A stretch of 60,619 nt of DNA from Natronohydrobacter sp. (lineage in GTDB: Bacteria > Pseudomonadota > Alphaproteobacteria > Rhodobacterales > Rhodobacteraceae), in NCBI GenBank assembly GCA_007125005.1, contig SLDY01000044.1:1-60619 (forward strand), in the 5' to 3' direction. Positions 46,035 through 55,973 of this stretch are shown here, in pieces. The translations under genes were made by a program, and so were the position numbers. The notes below the pieces were generated by a model, which was not told the origin of the DNA, ran no database searches, and worked only from the letters and a program-made list of their open reading frames with translations. The number at the start of each line of letters is the position of its first letter. Position 1 is the first letter of the stretch.

Positions 46035-46976
46035 ATGATCCTAGATTTAGTGTTTGTGGCAGGGGGGCTGGTGCTCCTGCTTGTCGCAGGTGATTTTCTG
46101 GTGCGCGGGGCTGTGAACCTCGCGCTGCGCCTTGGCATCCCGGCCATGATGGTGGGCATGACAGTGGTGGCATTCGGCACCTCTGCCCCGGAATTGCTGG
46201 TCTCGGTACAGGCCGTGCTGGCGGGCGCGGGCGGGCTGGCGCTTGGCAATGTCGTCGGCTCCAACATTGCCAATATCCTGCTGGTGATGGGCGCGCCCGC
46301 ACTGCTCGCGCCAGTGTTGCTGGAACGTGACAGCCTGCGCGACTTCATTATCATGATCGCGACCACGCTGCTCTTTATCGCGCTGGCCTTCACGGGTGTC
46401 ATCGGGCTGTGGCAGGCGCTTGTCCTGCTTGCGGCTTTTGCGCTTTTCATGGGCGACAGCATCATCCGTGGGCGGCGCGAGCGCGTGGCACTGGAGGATC
46501 TCGATGGCGCTGACCCGAATCTGCGCGGCCCAAAGATCGCAGGATTTCTCGCGCTAGGGCTGATCGGGCTTCCACTGGGTGCGAAACTGCTTGTCGAAGG
46601 CGCTGTGAATATCGCCGAGATCATGGGTGTTTCGGATGTGGTGATCGGTCTGACCATCGTCGCGATTGGCACTTCGCTGCCGGAACTGGCGACAACACTC
46701 ATGGCCGCACTCCGGCGCGAGGGAGGTGTGGCACTGGGCAATATTCTGGGATCCAACATCTTCAATCTGCTGCTTATCCTCGGGGTTGCAGGGGTCTTCG
46801 GGCAGATAAACGTTCCGGCAGAGATGCTCCGCGTTGACCTCTGGGTGATGCTGGGCGCATCACTGTTGCTCGCGCCCTTTATCCTGAGCGGACGAGCGAT
46901 CGGCAAGGCGACCGGAGCGGGTTTGCTTTTGGCCTATGGGGGCTATCTCTGGTTTCTGTTCATCAATGGAGGCTGA
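46035..46976 (+). CDS. Calcium/sodium antiporter (CaCA, YrbG type)
   Basis: A 313-residue protein with ten predicted helices and the two alpha-repeat motifs: VAFGTSAPELLVSVQA..GNVVGSNIANILLVMG in the first half and AIGTSLPELATTLMAA..GNILGSNIFNLLLILG in the second. These motifs form the ion-binding site of cation/Ca2+ exchangers. It exports Ca2+ in exchange for Na+ or H+. Confidence 0.94.
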   Translation: MILDLVFVAGGLVLLLVAGDFLVRGAVNLALRLGIPAMMVGMTVVAFGTSAPELLVSVQAVLAGAGGLALGNVVGSNIANILLVMGAPALLAPVLLERDSLRDFIIMIATTLLFIALAFTGVIGLWQALVLLAAFALFMGDSIIRGRRERVALEDLDGADPNLRGPKIAGFLALGLIGLPLGAKLLVEGAVNIAEIMGVSDVVIGLTIVAIGTSLPELATTLMAALRREGGVALGNILGSNIFNLLLILGVAGVFGQINVPAEMLRVDLWVMLGASLLLAPFILSGRAIGKATGAGLLLAYGGYLWFLFINGG

Positions 46977-46978
46977 GC

Positions 46979-47764
46979 ATGGCAAGGGCGCTGGTTACAG
47001 GTGCGGCGCAGCGGTTGGGGCGCGCGATGGCGCTGCATCTGGCGCAGCGCGGGCATGATGTTGCGATCCATTATGCGACTTCGCGCATCGCCGCAGAAGC
47101 GCTTGCTGAAGAGATCGAGCGCCTTGGTCAGCGTGCCATCTGCCTGCAAGCTGACCTGCTGCAGGAAGACGCCCTCACACCCCTCGTGACTTCTGCGGCA
47201 AGCGCGCTCGGCGGCCCGCTGACTGTGCTTGTGAACAACGCGTCGATCTTCGAGCAGGACAGCATTGCGACCGCCACACGCGAAAGCTGGGACAGGCACA
47301 TGATGTCAAACCTGCGCGCACCCTTTGTGTTGACGCAAGCCTTCGCTGCGCAATGCCCGGCGCCTGCGCATGATGCGGCGGGCGAGCCTGTGGCAAAGGG
47401 GCTGGTGGTCAACATGATCGACCAGAAGATACGCAAGCTCACGCCCGAGCATATGACCTATACGATTGCAAAGATGGGGCTCTGGGCGTTTACGCGCATG
47501 GCCGCGCAGGAACTGGGACCAGCGATCCGGGTCAATGCAATCGGCCCCGGCCCGACCCTGCAGGCCGCGGATCAGACTGTTGAGGCGTATCTCGCGAGCC
47601 GCAATGCCACGGTCTTGCAGCGTGGCGCGAACCTGTCAGACATCACGGCAGCGCTTGGCTTTTTTCTTGATGCACCTGCGGTTACAGGCCAGATCTTGTG
47701 TGTTGACGGAGGTGAGCATCTGATCTGGAATACGCCGTCCAGCCCCGATCCCGCCCAAGTATGA
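46979..47764 (+). CDS. SDR oxidoreductase, pteridine-reductase-like
   Basis: A 261-residue short-chain dehydrogenase with the NADP motif VTGAAQRLGRAMA (the TGxxxRxG variant of PTR1/FolM-type enzymes), LVNNASIFEQD and the catalytic YTIAK. It ends with a TGQILCVDGGEHL segment. Such enzymes reduce dihydropteridines or are general SDRs; the variant motif favours the former. It starts 3 bases after the antiporter stop. Confidence 0.85.
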   Translation: MARALVTGAAQRLGRAMALHLAQRGHDVAIHYATSRIAAEALAEEIERLGQRAICLQADLLQEDALTPLVTSAASALGGPLTVLVNNASIFEQDSIATATRESWDRHMMSNLRAPFVLTQAFAAQCPAPAHDAAGEPVAKGLVVNMIDQKIRKLTPEHMTYTIAKMGLWAFTRMAAQELGPAIRVNAIGPGPTLQAADQTVEAYLASRNATVLQRGANLSDITAALGFFLDAPAVTGQILCVDGGEHLIWNTPSSPDPAQV

Positions 47765-48058
47765 GCGGCGAATTGTGCAAAGTTGTGCACTGTTCACAGA
47801 CCTGTCACAGAACTGCGGCGAAAATGTTAAGAATTTCATAATCTTGTGGCTGATGAATTATTTTTATGTTTTAAATCATATAGTTGCAAAATCGCCTATT
47901 TTTTGGGCAGCTTCTCGAAGCGCCTTTCCAGTAAGGGTTTTTGCCCTTGTTCCGCTTTTCCTCCACAGGGTTATCCACAGATTTCGTGGACAGGATTCCA
48001 GTTGATATGACGGCACAAACATTGCAGACACACCGGGAATCACGCAAAGATCTGTGCC
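47765..48058. other. A/T-rich intergenic region before uvrC
   Basis: 294 bases without a supportable gene. The first part is A/T-rich (around 47825-47900), followed by a short AAGGG/CCCTT hairpin and a perfect DnaA-box-like TTATCCACA at 47971-47979. Two GANTC (CcrM-type) sites lie nearby (GATTC around 47993, GAATC around 48037). It probably holds the uvrC promoter. Origin function is not supported without more evidence. Confidence 0.5.
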
Positions 48059-49939
48059 ATGTCTGACTCCGCTGACACATCACATGAAAAAGAACCCGAT
48101 TTGCGCGGTCATGCATGTATCGCGGCCTATGTGAAATCGCTTGATGGCTCGCCGGGCGTTTACCGGATGCTCAATGAGCGTTCGGAGGTGCTTTATGTCG
48201 GCAAGGCGCGCAATTTGCGGGCGCGTGTGTCGAATTATGCGCGCGCTTCGGGGCATTCTGCGCGCATTGGCCGAATGATCTCGGAAACCACCGAGATGAT
48301 GTTCCTGACCACACGCACCGAGACGGAGGCGCTGCTCCTTGAGCAGAACCTCATCAAGCAGCTCAAACCGCGTTACAATGTGCTGCTACGCGATGACAAG
48401 AGCTTCCCCTATATCCTGCTCCCCAAGGACCACGCCTTCCCGCAATTGCGTAAACATCGCGGGCGGCGGGCAGTGAAGGGCAGCTATTTCGGCCCTTTCG
48501 CCAGCGCCGGGGCCGTGAACCGGACGCTGAACCAATTGCAGCGCGTCTTTTTGCTGCGCAACTGCACGGATTCCGTGTTCAACTCGCGCACCCGGCCCTG
48601 CTTGCTGTATCAGATAAAGCGATGCTCGGCGCCCTGTGTAGGTTACATTTCCGAACATGACTATGCCGGGCTTGTGGCAGATGCAGAGCGCTTTTTGTCG
48701 GGAAAGAGCACAAAGATTCAGGTGCAGCTTGCTGAAGAGATGAGAGAAGCAGCAGATGCGATGGAGTTCGAGCGCGCAGCGGCTTTGCGTGACCGTATCC
48801 GCGCGCTGACAAATGTTCAACAAAGCCAAGGAATCAACCCGCGCTCGATCACGGAGGCGGATGTCGTGGCGCTGCATCTGGAGAGGGGGCAGGCTTGTGT
48901 ACAGGTCTTCTTCATACGCGCCGGGCAAAGCTGGGGTAATCGTGATTTCTACCCTGCCACAGGAGCAGGGGCGGAAGAGCCGGAGATTCTGGAAGCGTTT
49001 CTGGCGCAGTTCTATGACGGCAAGGAGCCGCCGCGTCAGGTGATCTTGTCGCATGGGATCGAGAATGCCGATCTGATGGCGCAACTGCTGGGAGAACGCG
49101 CGGGGCGCAAGGTCGAACTTCTGGTGCCGCAGCGGGGCGAGAAAGCGGAACTGGTGGAAAACGCGCTGCGCAATGGGCGCGAGGCGTTGGCGATGCGCAT
49201 GGCCTCTTCGGCGGCGCAGGGGCGGATGCTGGAAGGACTGGCCGAGGCTTTTGCGCTGGACGCGCCGCCCGCCCGTATAGAGGTGTATGACAACAGCCAT
49301 ATTCAGGGCAGCGATGCCGTGGGCGCGATGATCGTGGCCGGGGCTGAGGGGTTCATCAAGAGCCAGTATCGCAAATTCAATATCCGCGGAGAAGGTATTA
49401 CTGCGGGCGATGATTTCGGCATGATGAAGGAAGTGCTGACCCGGCGCTTCGAGCGGCTCTTGAAGGAAGACCCGGATCGCGAGGGCGAGACATGGCCGGA
49501 CCTGCTGCTGATCGACGGTGGCGCGGGGCAGGTCTCGGCCGTTGCCGGGATCATGGCGGATCTCGGCGTCGAGGATATCCCGGTCTTGGGGGTCGCCAAG
49601 GGCATTGACCGCGACGCGGGCAAGGAAGAGTTCCACCGCCCCGGCGCGCGGCCCTTTGCGTTGCGGCATAATGATCCGGTGCTCTATTTCATCCAGCGGC
49701 TGCGCGATGAGGCGCATCGCTTCGCGATCGGGACGCATCGGGCCAAGCGCGCGAAGGCAGTCAGCGCCTCGCCACTCGATGGCATCCCCGGTGTGGGCCC
49801 AGGGCGCAAGCGTGCGCTTCTGGCGCATTTCGGCTCGGCAAAGGCTGTCGCGCGCGCAGGGCTCGCGGATCTGCGGGCCGTGGGCGGGATTTCGGAAGCG
49901 CTGGCGCAGGTGATCCATGACCATCTCAATGAACGCTGA
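48059..49939 (+). CDS. uvrC: Excinuclease ABC subunit C
   Basis: A 626-residue UvrC. The GIY-YIG nuclease domain has [25 protein letters not shown] and the Tyr/Arg/Glu set. A UvrB-binding UVR motif follows ([26 protein letters not shown]), then the RNase-H-like C-terminal nuclease ([34 protein letters not shown]), and a tandem helix-hairpin-helix end ([23 protein letters not shown]). It makes both incisions in nucleotide-excision repair. The sirtuin gene overlaps its end by 23 bases. Confidence 0.98.
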   Translation: MSDSADTSHEKEPDLRGHACIAAYVKSLDGSPGVYRMLNERSEVLYVGKARNLRARVSNYARASGHSARIGRMISETTEMMFLTTRTETEALLLEQNLIKQLKPRYNVLLRDDKSFPYILLPKDHAFPQLRKHRGRRAVKGSYFGPFASAGAVNRTLNQLQRVFLLRNCTDSVFNSRTRPCLLYQIKRCSAPCVGYISEHDYAGLVADAERFLSGKSTKIQVQLAEEMREAADAMEFERAAALRDRIRALTNVQQSQGINPRSITEADVVALHLERGQACVQVFFIRAGQSWGNRDFYPATGAGAEEPEILEAFLAQFYDGKEPPRQVILSHGIENADLMAQLLGERAGRKVELLVPQRGEKAELVENALRNGREALAMRMASSAAQGRMLEGLAEAFALDAPPARIEVYDNSHIQGSDAVGAMIVAGAEGFIKSQYRKFNIRGEGITAGDDFGMMKEVLTRRFERLLKEDPDREGETWPDLLLIDGGAGQVSAVAGIMADLGVEDIPVLGVAKGIDRDAGKEEFHRPGARPFALRHNDPVLYFIQRLRDEAHRFAIGTHRAKRAKAVSASPLDGIPGVGPGRKRALLAHFGSAKAVARAGLADLRAVGGISEALAQVIHDHLNER

Positions 49940-50624
49940 GCGGATCGTCATCCTGACCGGCGCCGGGCTATCGGCGGAAAGCGGGCTGGGGACGTTTCGC
50001 GACAAGGACGGGCTCTGGACGCGTTATGATCTGAACGAGGTCGCCACCCCCGAGGGGTTTGCCCGCAACCCGGCGCTGGTGCATGAATTCTACAATGCGC
50101 GCCGCGCCAATATGCTGGCTGCCAACCCAAATGCTGCGCATCTCGCCCTTGCAGATTTGCAACATTTCGCCCCGGATCGGGTTACGCTGGTCACACAGAA
50201 TGTCGATGACCTTCTGGAGCGTGCGGGTGCGCGCGAAGTGATCCATATGCATGGCGAATTGACCCGCGCGCTCTGCGCATCCTGCGACCATCGTTGGGAC
50301 GCGCCCGAGACCATGCAGCCCACCGATCCCTGCCCTGCCTGCGGGGCACAATCGACCCGGCCCGACATCGTCTGGTTTGGCGAATTTCCCTATCAGATGG
50401 AGCGGATAGAGGCCGCACTTACCAACGCCGATCTGTTCGTGGCGATTGGCACGTCAGGCAATGTCTATCCTGCCGCGGGTTTCGTGCAGGAAGCCATTTT
50501 CGCGGGCGCGCGCACATTGGAACTGAACCTCGAGGCATCGGCAAATACCGGGCTGTTTCATGAGTCACGACTTGGCCCGGCCAGTCTTGTTGTTCCTGAA
50601 TGGGTTGCAGAAATCCGATCTTGA
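49917..50624 (+). CDS. Sirtuin-type NAD-dependent protein deacylase
   Basis: A 235-residue SIR2 protein: [36 protein letters not shown], the catalytic histidine in HMHGEL, a four-cysteine zinc site (CASC...CPAC), IVWFGE and [14 protein letters not shown]. The residues YxxR (YNARR) of the class III (CobB/SIRT5) acyl pocket are present, so succinyl or malonyl removal is possible. Start 49917 has an AGGTGATCC site; a second ATG at 49929 also works. It overlaps uvrC. Confidence 0.93.
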   Translation: MTISMNAERIVILTGAGLSAESGLGTFRDKDGLWTRYDLNEVATPEGFARNPALVHEFYNARRANMLAANPNAAHLALADLQHFAPDRVTLVTQNVDDLLERAGAREVIHMHGELTRALCASCDHRWDAPETMQPTDPCPACGAQSTRPDIVWFGEFPYQMERIEAALTNADLFVAIGTSGNVYPAAGFVQEAIFAGARTLELNLEASANTGLFHESRLGPASLVVPEWVAEIRS

Positions 50625-50627
50625 GGC

Positions 50628-51614
50628 TCACGCCTCGGCAGCGTTGGTCTTGGCCGCGAGTGTCCCGCTGGCCCAGAGCTTGATCACGCGATAGGTGATT
50701 ATCGGCACGATGAGCGTGGCCGCGAGCAAAAGCGCCCCGCCGATCAGACCTATCACCCCCTGCCCTTGCGAGATCAGGATCATGGCCTGTGCCACGGCGG
50801 CCAGAGGAAAGGTGAACGCCCCCCAGAGTGGCGAGAACCCGCCCGCAGTCAGCCAGCGCGCCGATGCCAGAAGCGCCACAAGTATCGCCACAGCCAGCGC
50901 CATGAAGCCATGCGCAGCATTCACCATGCCCGCGCCATGCGCCACGATCACGAAAAGCGAGGCGGGCGCGAGGTGGATGGCCAAGAGCGGGCGGAGCGGC
51001 GCGGGTGGCAGGCGCGAGACCATCTGTCGCGCGCTGATGCCCCAGATCAGCCCCGCCGGGATGAGCATCGCCCAGACCAGCAGCCGCGCGAGGTCAGGAT
51101 AGCCCAGCGCATTGGCTGCTACGCCCCCAATGATGAAGCCAACAAAGGTCAGGTGGAAGACGGGCGTGACCGTGCGCCCCTCGGGCGGGCCTGCACGCAG
51201 CACATGGATCACAAGCCCCGCCAGTGCCAGATGCACCGCAAAGGCCAACAGTGCGACCCCCAGCGCCAAATCGGGCGCAAGCGGCGCGAGGCTCGCGGCA
51301 AGCAGCATCAGCGAGAGGCTCGCGGCAGCGAGCCCTGCACGGCCCGGCAGCACCTGCAATTCCTCGATCACTACTGAGGCGCGGCGCAGGGGTTTTGCAA
51401 GCCAGGCCACCAGTGCGAAGAGGAACAAAAGCGCCACCGCGCCGAGGATCAGATCGCCGATGGCGGGCGTGATCCCATAGGCCGGCGCCGCCGCACGCCA
51501 GCCAAGACCCAGCCCGAAAAGCCCCATGATCGGCGGGAAGATCGCAGGCGGGGTGCGCCGCCAGAGCCCCGGTTTGGGCATCTGCAGCGGGGGCGGCATC
51601 GGGCGGCGGGTCAT
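50628..51614 (-). CDS. TDT-family (tellurite-resistance/dicarboxylate) permease
   Basis: From ATG 51614 (ATGA overlap with the phosphatase) the protein is 328 residues with about ten membrane helices. Markers are FPPIMGLFGLGLGWRAAA, RTVTPVFHLTFVGFIIGGVAANALG, LPPAPLRPLLAIHLAPASLFVIVAHGAGM and FSPLWGAFTFPLAAVAQAM, as in TehA/Mae1/SLAC1-type anion channels. It moves dicarboxylates, sulfite or another anion. Convergent with the sirtuin gene. Confidence 0.85.
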   Translation of the reverse strand: MTRRPMPPPLQMPKPGLWRRTPPAIFPPIMGLFGLGLGWRAAAPAYGITPAIGDLILGAVALLFLFALVAWLAKPLRRASVVIEELQVLPGRAGLAAASLSLMLLAASLAPLAPDLALGVALLAFAVHLALAGLVIHVLRAGPPEGRTVTPVFHLTFVGFIIGGVAANALGYPDLARLLVWAMLIPAGLIWGISARQMVSRLPPAPLRPLLAIHLAPASLFVIVAHGAGMVNAAHGFMALAVAILVALLASARWLTAGGFSPLWGAFTFPLAAVAQAMILISQGQGVIGLIGGALLLAATLIVPIITYRVIKLWASGTLAAKTNAAEA

Positions 51615-52270
51615 GCCGGCGCCATCAGGTGCTGCGGCAGCGTGCGGTAATCGCTGAAGCGGAAATGGTGGAACAGTGCCTCGGGCGCGGCCTTGCGGTA
51701 ACCCTCGGTATAGAGCCCGAAGCGCGCGCCTGCGCGGCTGGCGGTCTCGGCATCGGTTTCGCTGTCGCCGATATAGGCGATCTCGGGCAGGGCGAGCTCC
51801 ATGCGGCGCAGCACCTCTAGCAAGGGTGCGGGATCGGGCTTGGCCACGGGGAGCGTGTCGCCCCCCACCACAGCGTCGAAGATTTCGCTCCAGCCCAGAT
51901 GGCGCAACACGGCCTGCGTGGGTGCGAAGGGTTTGTTGGTGCACAGGCCAAGCCGCAGCCCCTGCCCGCGCAGTCTGTCCAGCGCCTCGGGCACATGCGG
52001 GTAGATGCGCGTGTCTTCATGCGCGCGTTCATAGAAATGCAGGAATCGGGCGTGCAGATGCGCGGTGCGCGCAGGATCATTCGCCCCTGTTACCGCGAGT
52101 TCCATCCGCTCGACAAAGACCCGAGCGCCGCGCCCGATGAAGCTGCGCGATTGCTCGAATGTCACCGAGGGCAGGCGCGCTTCCTCCAGCACGCGATTGG
52201 CGGCGTTCCAGATATCGGGGGCGGAATCGATCAGCGTGCCATCGAGATCGAAGATCACGGCCCGGATCAT
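51611..52270 (-). CDS. gph: Phosphoglycolate phosphatase (HAD family)
   Basis: From ATG 52270 (ATGA overlap with the redoxin gene), 219 residues. The HAD motifs are FDLDGTLIDSAPD (nucleophile Asp), LCTNKPF, and VAKPDPAPLLEVLR..YIGDSETDAETA. The cap insertion fits Gph, which hydrolyses 2-phosphoglycolate to glycolate. Its product could feed the BHAC genes in this window. It lies in an rpe-redoxin-gph-TDT string. Confidence 0.88.
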   Translation of the reverse strand: MIRAVIFDLDGTLIDSAPDIWNAANRVLEEARLPSVTFEQSRSFIGRGARVFVERMELAVTGANDPARTAHLHARFLHFYERAHEDTRIYPHVPEALDRLRGQGLRLGLCTNKPFAPTQAVLRHLGWSEIFDAVVGGDTLPVAKPDPAPLLEVLRRMELALPEIAYIGDSETDAETASRAGARFGLYTEGYRKAAPEALFHHFRFSDYRTLPQHLMAPA

Positions 52271-52803
52271 GCTGCGCGCCATTTGATTGAACACCCGATA
52301 GAGGGTGTCTGCTCGCGCGGCCCCTCCCCGGTCCGGGCGATCTGGAGCATCGCGTCATGAAGCTCGCGCGCCCCTTCCGGGCTCTCGAGCCGCCCGCGAT
52401 ATTGCAGCGCGCCCTCGGCATTCAGCCCGAAGAAATCGGGCGTGCAGGCCGCATCCCAGGCGCGGGCCACCGCCTGATCGGCGTCATGCAGGTAGGGGAA
52501 GGGGAAATCCTTCGCCTCCGCCATCTCGCGCATCTTGTCGAAACTGTCCGCCGGATAGGCGACCGGGTCATTGGAGCAGATCGCGGCGACCCCGATCCCG
52601 GCATCCTGCAGCGCGCGCGCATCGCGCAGGATATGGTCGAGCGCACGCAGCACATAGGGACAGTGATTGCAGATGAACATGATGAGCGTGCCTTTCGGGC
52701 CCGCGATATCCTGCAGGCGGTAACTCCGGCCATCTGTCGCGGGCAGGTGGAAGGCGGGGGCCTTCCAGCCGAAATCGCAGACAGGGGTTGGCGTTGCTGG
52801 CAT
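52267..52803 (-). CDS. Thioredoxin/AhpC-TSA-like redoxin
   Basis: A 178-residue protein with the thioredoxin-like peroxiredoxin fold. It has CDFGWKAPAFHLPATDGR at the N-terminus, FICNHCPYVLRALD holding a CNHC pair, ICSNDP and CTPDFFGLNAEGALQYRGRLE. It lacks a signal peptide. The CxxC suggests thiol-disulfide or peroxide chemistry in the cytoplasm. The specific partner is unknown. It lies 11 bases from rpe. Confidence 0.85.
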   Translation of the reverse strand: MPATPTPVCDFGWKAPAFHLPATDGRSYRLQDIAGPKGTLIMFICNHCPYVLRALDHILRDARALQDAGIGVAAICSNDPVAYPADSFDKMREMAEAKDFPFPYLHDADQAVARAWDAACTPDFFGLNAEGALQYRGRLESPEGARELHDAMLQIARTGEGPREQTPSIGCSIKWRAA

Positions 52804-52814
52804 GCTGTCCTCCG

Positions 52815-53513
52815 TCAGGTAGTGGTGCCGATGGCAGCCTCGGCCGCTGCACGAATGGCGCGGATATTCGCGCCATAGGAGGCGACATCTGTTACAGAAC
52901 CGCCCTTGAACACAGCGGAGCCTGCAACCAGAACATCCGCCCCGGCGCGCGCCATGAGCGGCGCGGTTTCGGGCGTGATCCCGCCATCGATCTCGATATG
53001 AATGGGCCGCGTGCCGATAAGCGCGCGCAGGCGGCGGACCTTGTCGGACATGTCGATGAATTTCTGCCCGCCAAAGCCGGGGTTCACTGTCATCACGCAG
53101 ACCAGATCGATCATGTCGAGCAGGTTTTCCACGCCATCAAGCCCAGTGCCCGGATTGATCGCCAGCCCCGCCTTGGCCCCGCTCGCGCGAATCGCCTGCA
53201 GCGTGCGGTGGATATGCGGTCCAGCCTCGATATGCGCGCTGATGATATCAGCGCCGGCCTTGGCAAAGCCCTCGATATAGGGATCCACGGGCGCGATCAT
53301 CAGATGCACATCCATGATCCCGCGAATATGCGGGCGAATTGCGGCGCAGGTGGCAGGGCCAAAGGTGATATTGGGCACGAAATGGCCGTCCATCACATCG
53401 ACATGCACCCAATCCGCACCCTGATCCTCCACTGCGCGGCATTCGGCACCAAAATTGGCGAAATCCGCCGCGAGGATCGAAGGGGCAATCTTGATGGCGC
53501 GCGAAAAATTCAT
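52815..53513 (-). CDS. rpe: Ribulose-phosphate 3-epimerase
   Basis: A 232-residue TIM barrel with KIAPSILAADFANFGAE, HVDVMDGHFVPNITFGP, MTVNPGFGGQKF, IEIDGGI and GADVLVAGSAVFKG, including the metal-ligand His/Asp residues. It interconverts ribulose-5-phosphate and xylulose-5-phosphate. First gene of the rpe-redoxin-gph-TDT string. Confidence 0.97.
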   Translation of the reverse strand: MNFSRAIKIAPSILAADFANFGAECRAVEDQGADWVHVDVMDGHFVPNITFGPATCAAIRPHIRGIMDVHLMIAPVDPYIEGFAKAGADIISAHIEAGPHIHRTLQAIRASGAKAGLAINPGTGLDGVENLLDMIDLVCVMTVNPGFGGQKFIDMSDKVRRLRALIGTRPIHIEIDGGITPETAPLMARAGADVLVAGSAVFKGGSVTDVASYGANIRAIRAAAEAAIGTTT

Positions 53514-53583
53514 GGCAATGCCTCCAGTCTCAGCTTTCTGGCTCTTTTAGCGCCCGCTCTGAGCAAATGCACGCCCCTGCCTG

Positions 53584-53616
53584 CTTCATCTTGCCCCAAA
53601 TACTCCCGCCGGAGGC
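53584..53616 (-). repeat. Dispersed intergenic repeat, copy 5
   Basis: CTTCATCTTGCCCCAAATACTC followed by a CTCC-CGCC-GGAG stem. On the minus strand this is GCCTCCGGCGGGAGTATTTGG.., located after the lipA stop and upstream of rpe. It differs from copies 1 and 4 in having a GCCTCC stem in place of the GGGGGC stem, and it does not abut the stop codon. Confidence 0.65.
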
Positions 53617-53649
53617 ATCCGAACTCTCGGCCATGCCAAATCCTGCGGA

Positions 53650-54645
53650 TCAGGCCAAAGCCGCTGCGCGCGCCGCGCGCAGACGGGCGAAATCATCGCC
53701 TGCATGATAGCTCGAGCGCGTGAGAGGAGTGGCCGAAACCATCAGGAAGCCCTTGCCCCAGGCGGCTTTTTCATAAGATTTGAATTCATCAGGCGTGACA
53801 AAGCGATCCACCCGGTGATGGCGCGGTGTGGGCTGGAGATACTGGCCGATGGTGATGAAATCGACATCCGCCGCGCGCATGTCATCCATGACCTGCAGCA
53901 CCGCCTGCCGATCCTCGCCGAGCCCCACCATGATACCAGATTTGGTAAACATCGAGGGATCGAGTTCCTTTACCCGCTGCAACAGCCGCAACGAGTGGAA
54001 ATAGCGCGCGCCGGGGCGCACTTCAGGGTAGAGGCCGGGAACAGTTTCGAGGTTATGATTGAACACATCTGGGCGTGCTTCGACCACTGTTTCCAGCACG
54101 GAAGGCGCAGCTTTCAGAAAATCCGGTGTCAGGATCTCGATCGTCGTTTCTGGTGCGCGGTGGCGCACGGCGCGGATGGTCTGGGCGAAATGCTCGGCCC
54201 CGCCATCTTCCAGATCATCGCGATCCACCGAGGTGATGACCACATGCTTGAGCCCCAGCTTCTCTACCGCATGCGCCACGCGGCCCGGCTCGAACGCATC
54301 AAGTGCATCGGGGCGGCCTGTGGCAACATTGCAGAACGTGCAGCCGCGCGTGCAGATCTCGCCCATGATCATCATGGTGGCATGACCCTGGCTCCAGCAC
54401 TCGCCGACATTGGGGCAACCTGCTTCCTCGCAGACAGTCGTAAGCTTGTGCTCGCGCATGATCTTGTGCGTTTCGGCATAGCCTTTACCGCCCGGCGCTT
54501 TCACGCGGATCCAGTCGGGCTTTTTGGGCTGGGCCTGAACGGGTTTGCGCGCCTTTTCCGGGTGGCGCTGATCGGGCAATTTCAGGTCGCGCAAGGCTTC
54601 CCCTCCTCTGGACGATGCCTGATCAGGGACATAGCCTTCATACAT
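53650..54645 (-). CDS. lipA: Lipoyl synthase
   Basis: A 331-residue radical SAM enzyme. The auxiliary cluster is bound by [12 protein letters not shown], the radical SAM cluster by [13 protein letters not shown], with [23 protein letters not shown] and the C-terminal conserved arginine-serine SSYHAGDDF. It inserts two sulfurs into octanoyl side chains to make the lipoyl cofactor of 2-oxoacid dehydrogenases and the glycine cleavage system. Confidence 0.98.
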   Translation of the reverse strand: MYEGYVPDQASSRGGEALRDLKLPDQRHPEKARKPVQAQPKKPDWIRVKAPGGKGYAETHKIMREHKLTTVCEEAGCPNVGECWSQGHATMMIMGEICTRGCTFCNVATGRPDALDAFEPGRVAHAVEKLGLKHVVITSVDRDDLEDGGAEHFAQTIRAVRHRAPETTIEILTPDFLKAAPSVLETVVEARPDVFNHNLETVPGLYPEVRPGARYFHSLRLLQRVKELDPSMFTKSGIMVGLGEDRQAVLQVMDDMRAADVDFITIGQYLQPTPRHHRVDRFVTPDEFKSYEKAAWGKGFLMVSATPLTRSSYHAGDDFARLRAARAAALA

Positions 54646-54743
54646 CCAAAAAACAACGTCATATCGGAAAACCCGTTATGCAACTGGCGCAACAGCGCGC
54701 AAGCGCTATTGCGCCCGCGCCCGCGTCAGCGCAGTGTGGCGTC

Positions 54744-55973
54744 ATGGGTTTTCGGTTCGTTCACACTGCCGATCTGCATCTTGACAGCCCGCTGCGCAGT
54801 CTGGCCCTGCGTGACGCGGATCTGGCCGAGCTGATCGCGGACGCCTCGCGCACAGCCTTGCGCAATATCGTGAGTCTCTGTCTTGCCGAGCAGGTTGATG
54901 CGCTGCTGATCGCAGGCGATCTCTATGATGGCAACCAGACCAGCATGAAAACTGCGCGGTTTCTGGCAGCAGAGCTTGCCCGGCTCGATCAGGCCGGGAT
55001 CCGCTGTTTCATCATTCGCGGCAATCATGATGCCGAGAGCCTGATCACGCGCGAACTGACTTTTCCGCCATCCACCCATGTCTTCACGGGCCGTGCCGGG
55101 GTCGAGATCATGGAGGCGCGCCCTCGACGCGTGGCTATTCACGGGCTGAGCTTCCGCGACCGCCACGCGCCCGAAAGTCTGCTGCCAAAATATCGCCTGC
55201 CGGAACCCGATGCGCTTAATATTGGGCTGATGCACACTTCGCTCGGCGGGGCTGCGGGCCATGACCTTTATGCACCCTGCGCACTTGCTGATCTGCAAGG
55301 CAGCGGGTTTGATTACTGGGCGCTGGGGCATATCCACAAGCGGCTGGACTATCCCGCCCACGCAATCGGCCAATCTCATGTGACCATGCCCGGCATCCCT
55401 CAAGGTCGCGATATCGGTGAAGCCGGTGCGGGGAGCGTGACGCTGGTGCAGATTGATGACGCAGGGCGGATCACCACCGAGGCGCGGGTTGTCGCTCTTG
55501 CAGGCTTTGCGCTGGTCTGCGTGGATGTGCGCGGGCTGGAGCAATGGGGCGATCTGCGCAACGCCATCGCCCGCGCGCTGGAAGACGCGCGCCTGCCCTG
55601 CCCGCATCTGGTTGCGCGGCTAGTTTTGCGCGGTTCGACCGTGCTTGCCACAAGGCTGCGACGCGACCGGGATCTGGCGCTGGCCGAGGCGCAGGAAATC
55701 GCGCGCGGGCTGGGCGGGATCTGGGTCGAACAGCTCGTGCTCGATCTGGGGTCCGAACAGCCTCGGTCGGGTGCGCTTGGTGATCTCGCTGCGCTGATCG
55801 AAAGCGATATTCTGCCCAGCCCTGCCTATGCGCTGGCGCTTGAGGAAATGCGTGCGGCACTGGAAACCGCGCTGCCGCCCGAAACCCGAAAAGAGATTGC
55901 AGAGTTTCCTGATGCGATGATCCACGACGGAGTGGCCGAGATCCTTGCCCAACTGCGCGGACAAATGCCATGA
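54744..55973 (+). CDS. YhaO-like (SbcD/Mre11-type) metallophosphoesterase
   Basis: A 409-residue protein from ATG 54744. The two-metal phosphoesterase motifs are HTADLHLDSPL, AGDLYDG, IRGNHDAES, MHTSL and ALGHIHK, in the order of SbcD/Mre11 nucleases. It has a longer C-terminal region than SbcD, as in YhaO. It overlaps the downstream ATPase gene by 4 bases (ATGA), the same pair arrangement as yhaO-yhaN. Likely DNA-end processing; activity not proven. Confidence 0.88.
   Translation: MGFRFVHTADLHLDSPLRSLALRDADLAELIADASRTALRNIVSLCLAEQVDALLIAGDLYDGNQTSMKTARFLAAELARLDQAGIRCFIIRGNHDAESLITRELTFPPSTHVFTGRAGVEIMEARPRRVAIHGLSFRDRHAPESLLPKYRLPEPDALNIGLMHTSLGGAAGHDLYAPCALADLQGSGFDYWALGHIHKRLDYPAHAIGQSHVTMPGIPQGRDIGEAGAGSVTLVQIDDAGRITTEARVVALAGFALVCVDVRGLEQWGDLRNAIARALEDARLPCPHLVARLVLRGSTVLATRLRRDRDLALAEAQEIARGLGGIWVEQLVLDLGSEQPRSGALGDLAALIESDILPSPAYALALEEMRAALETALPPETRKEIAEFPDAMIHDGVAEILAQLRGQMP

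Noticed and set aside
47765-48058. Chromosomal replication origin
   Set aside because: Only one perfect DnaA box and no hemE, parAB or dnaA neighbours. The evidence does not rise above a DnaA-linked promoter.
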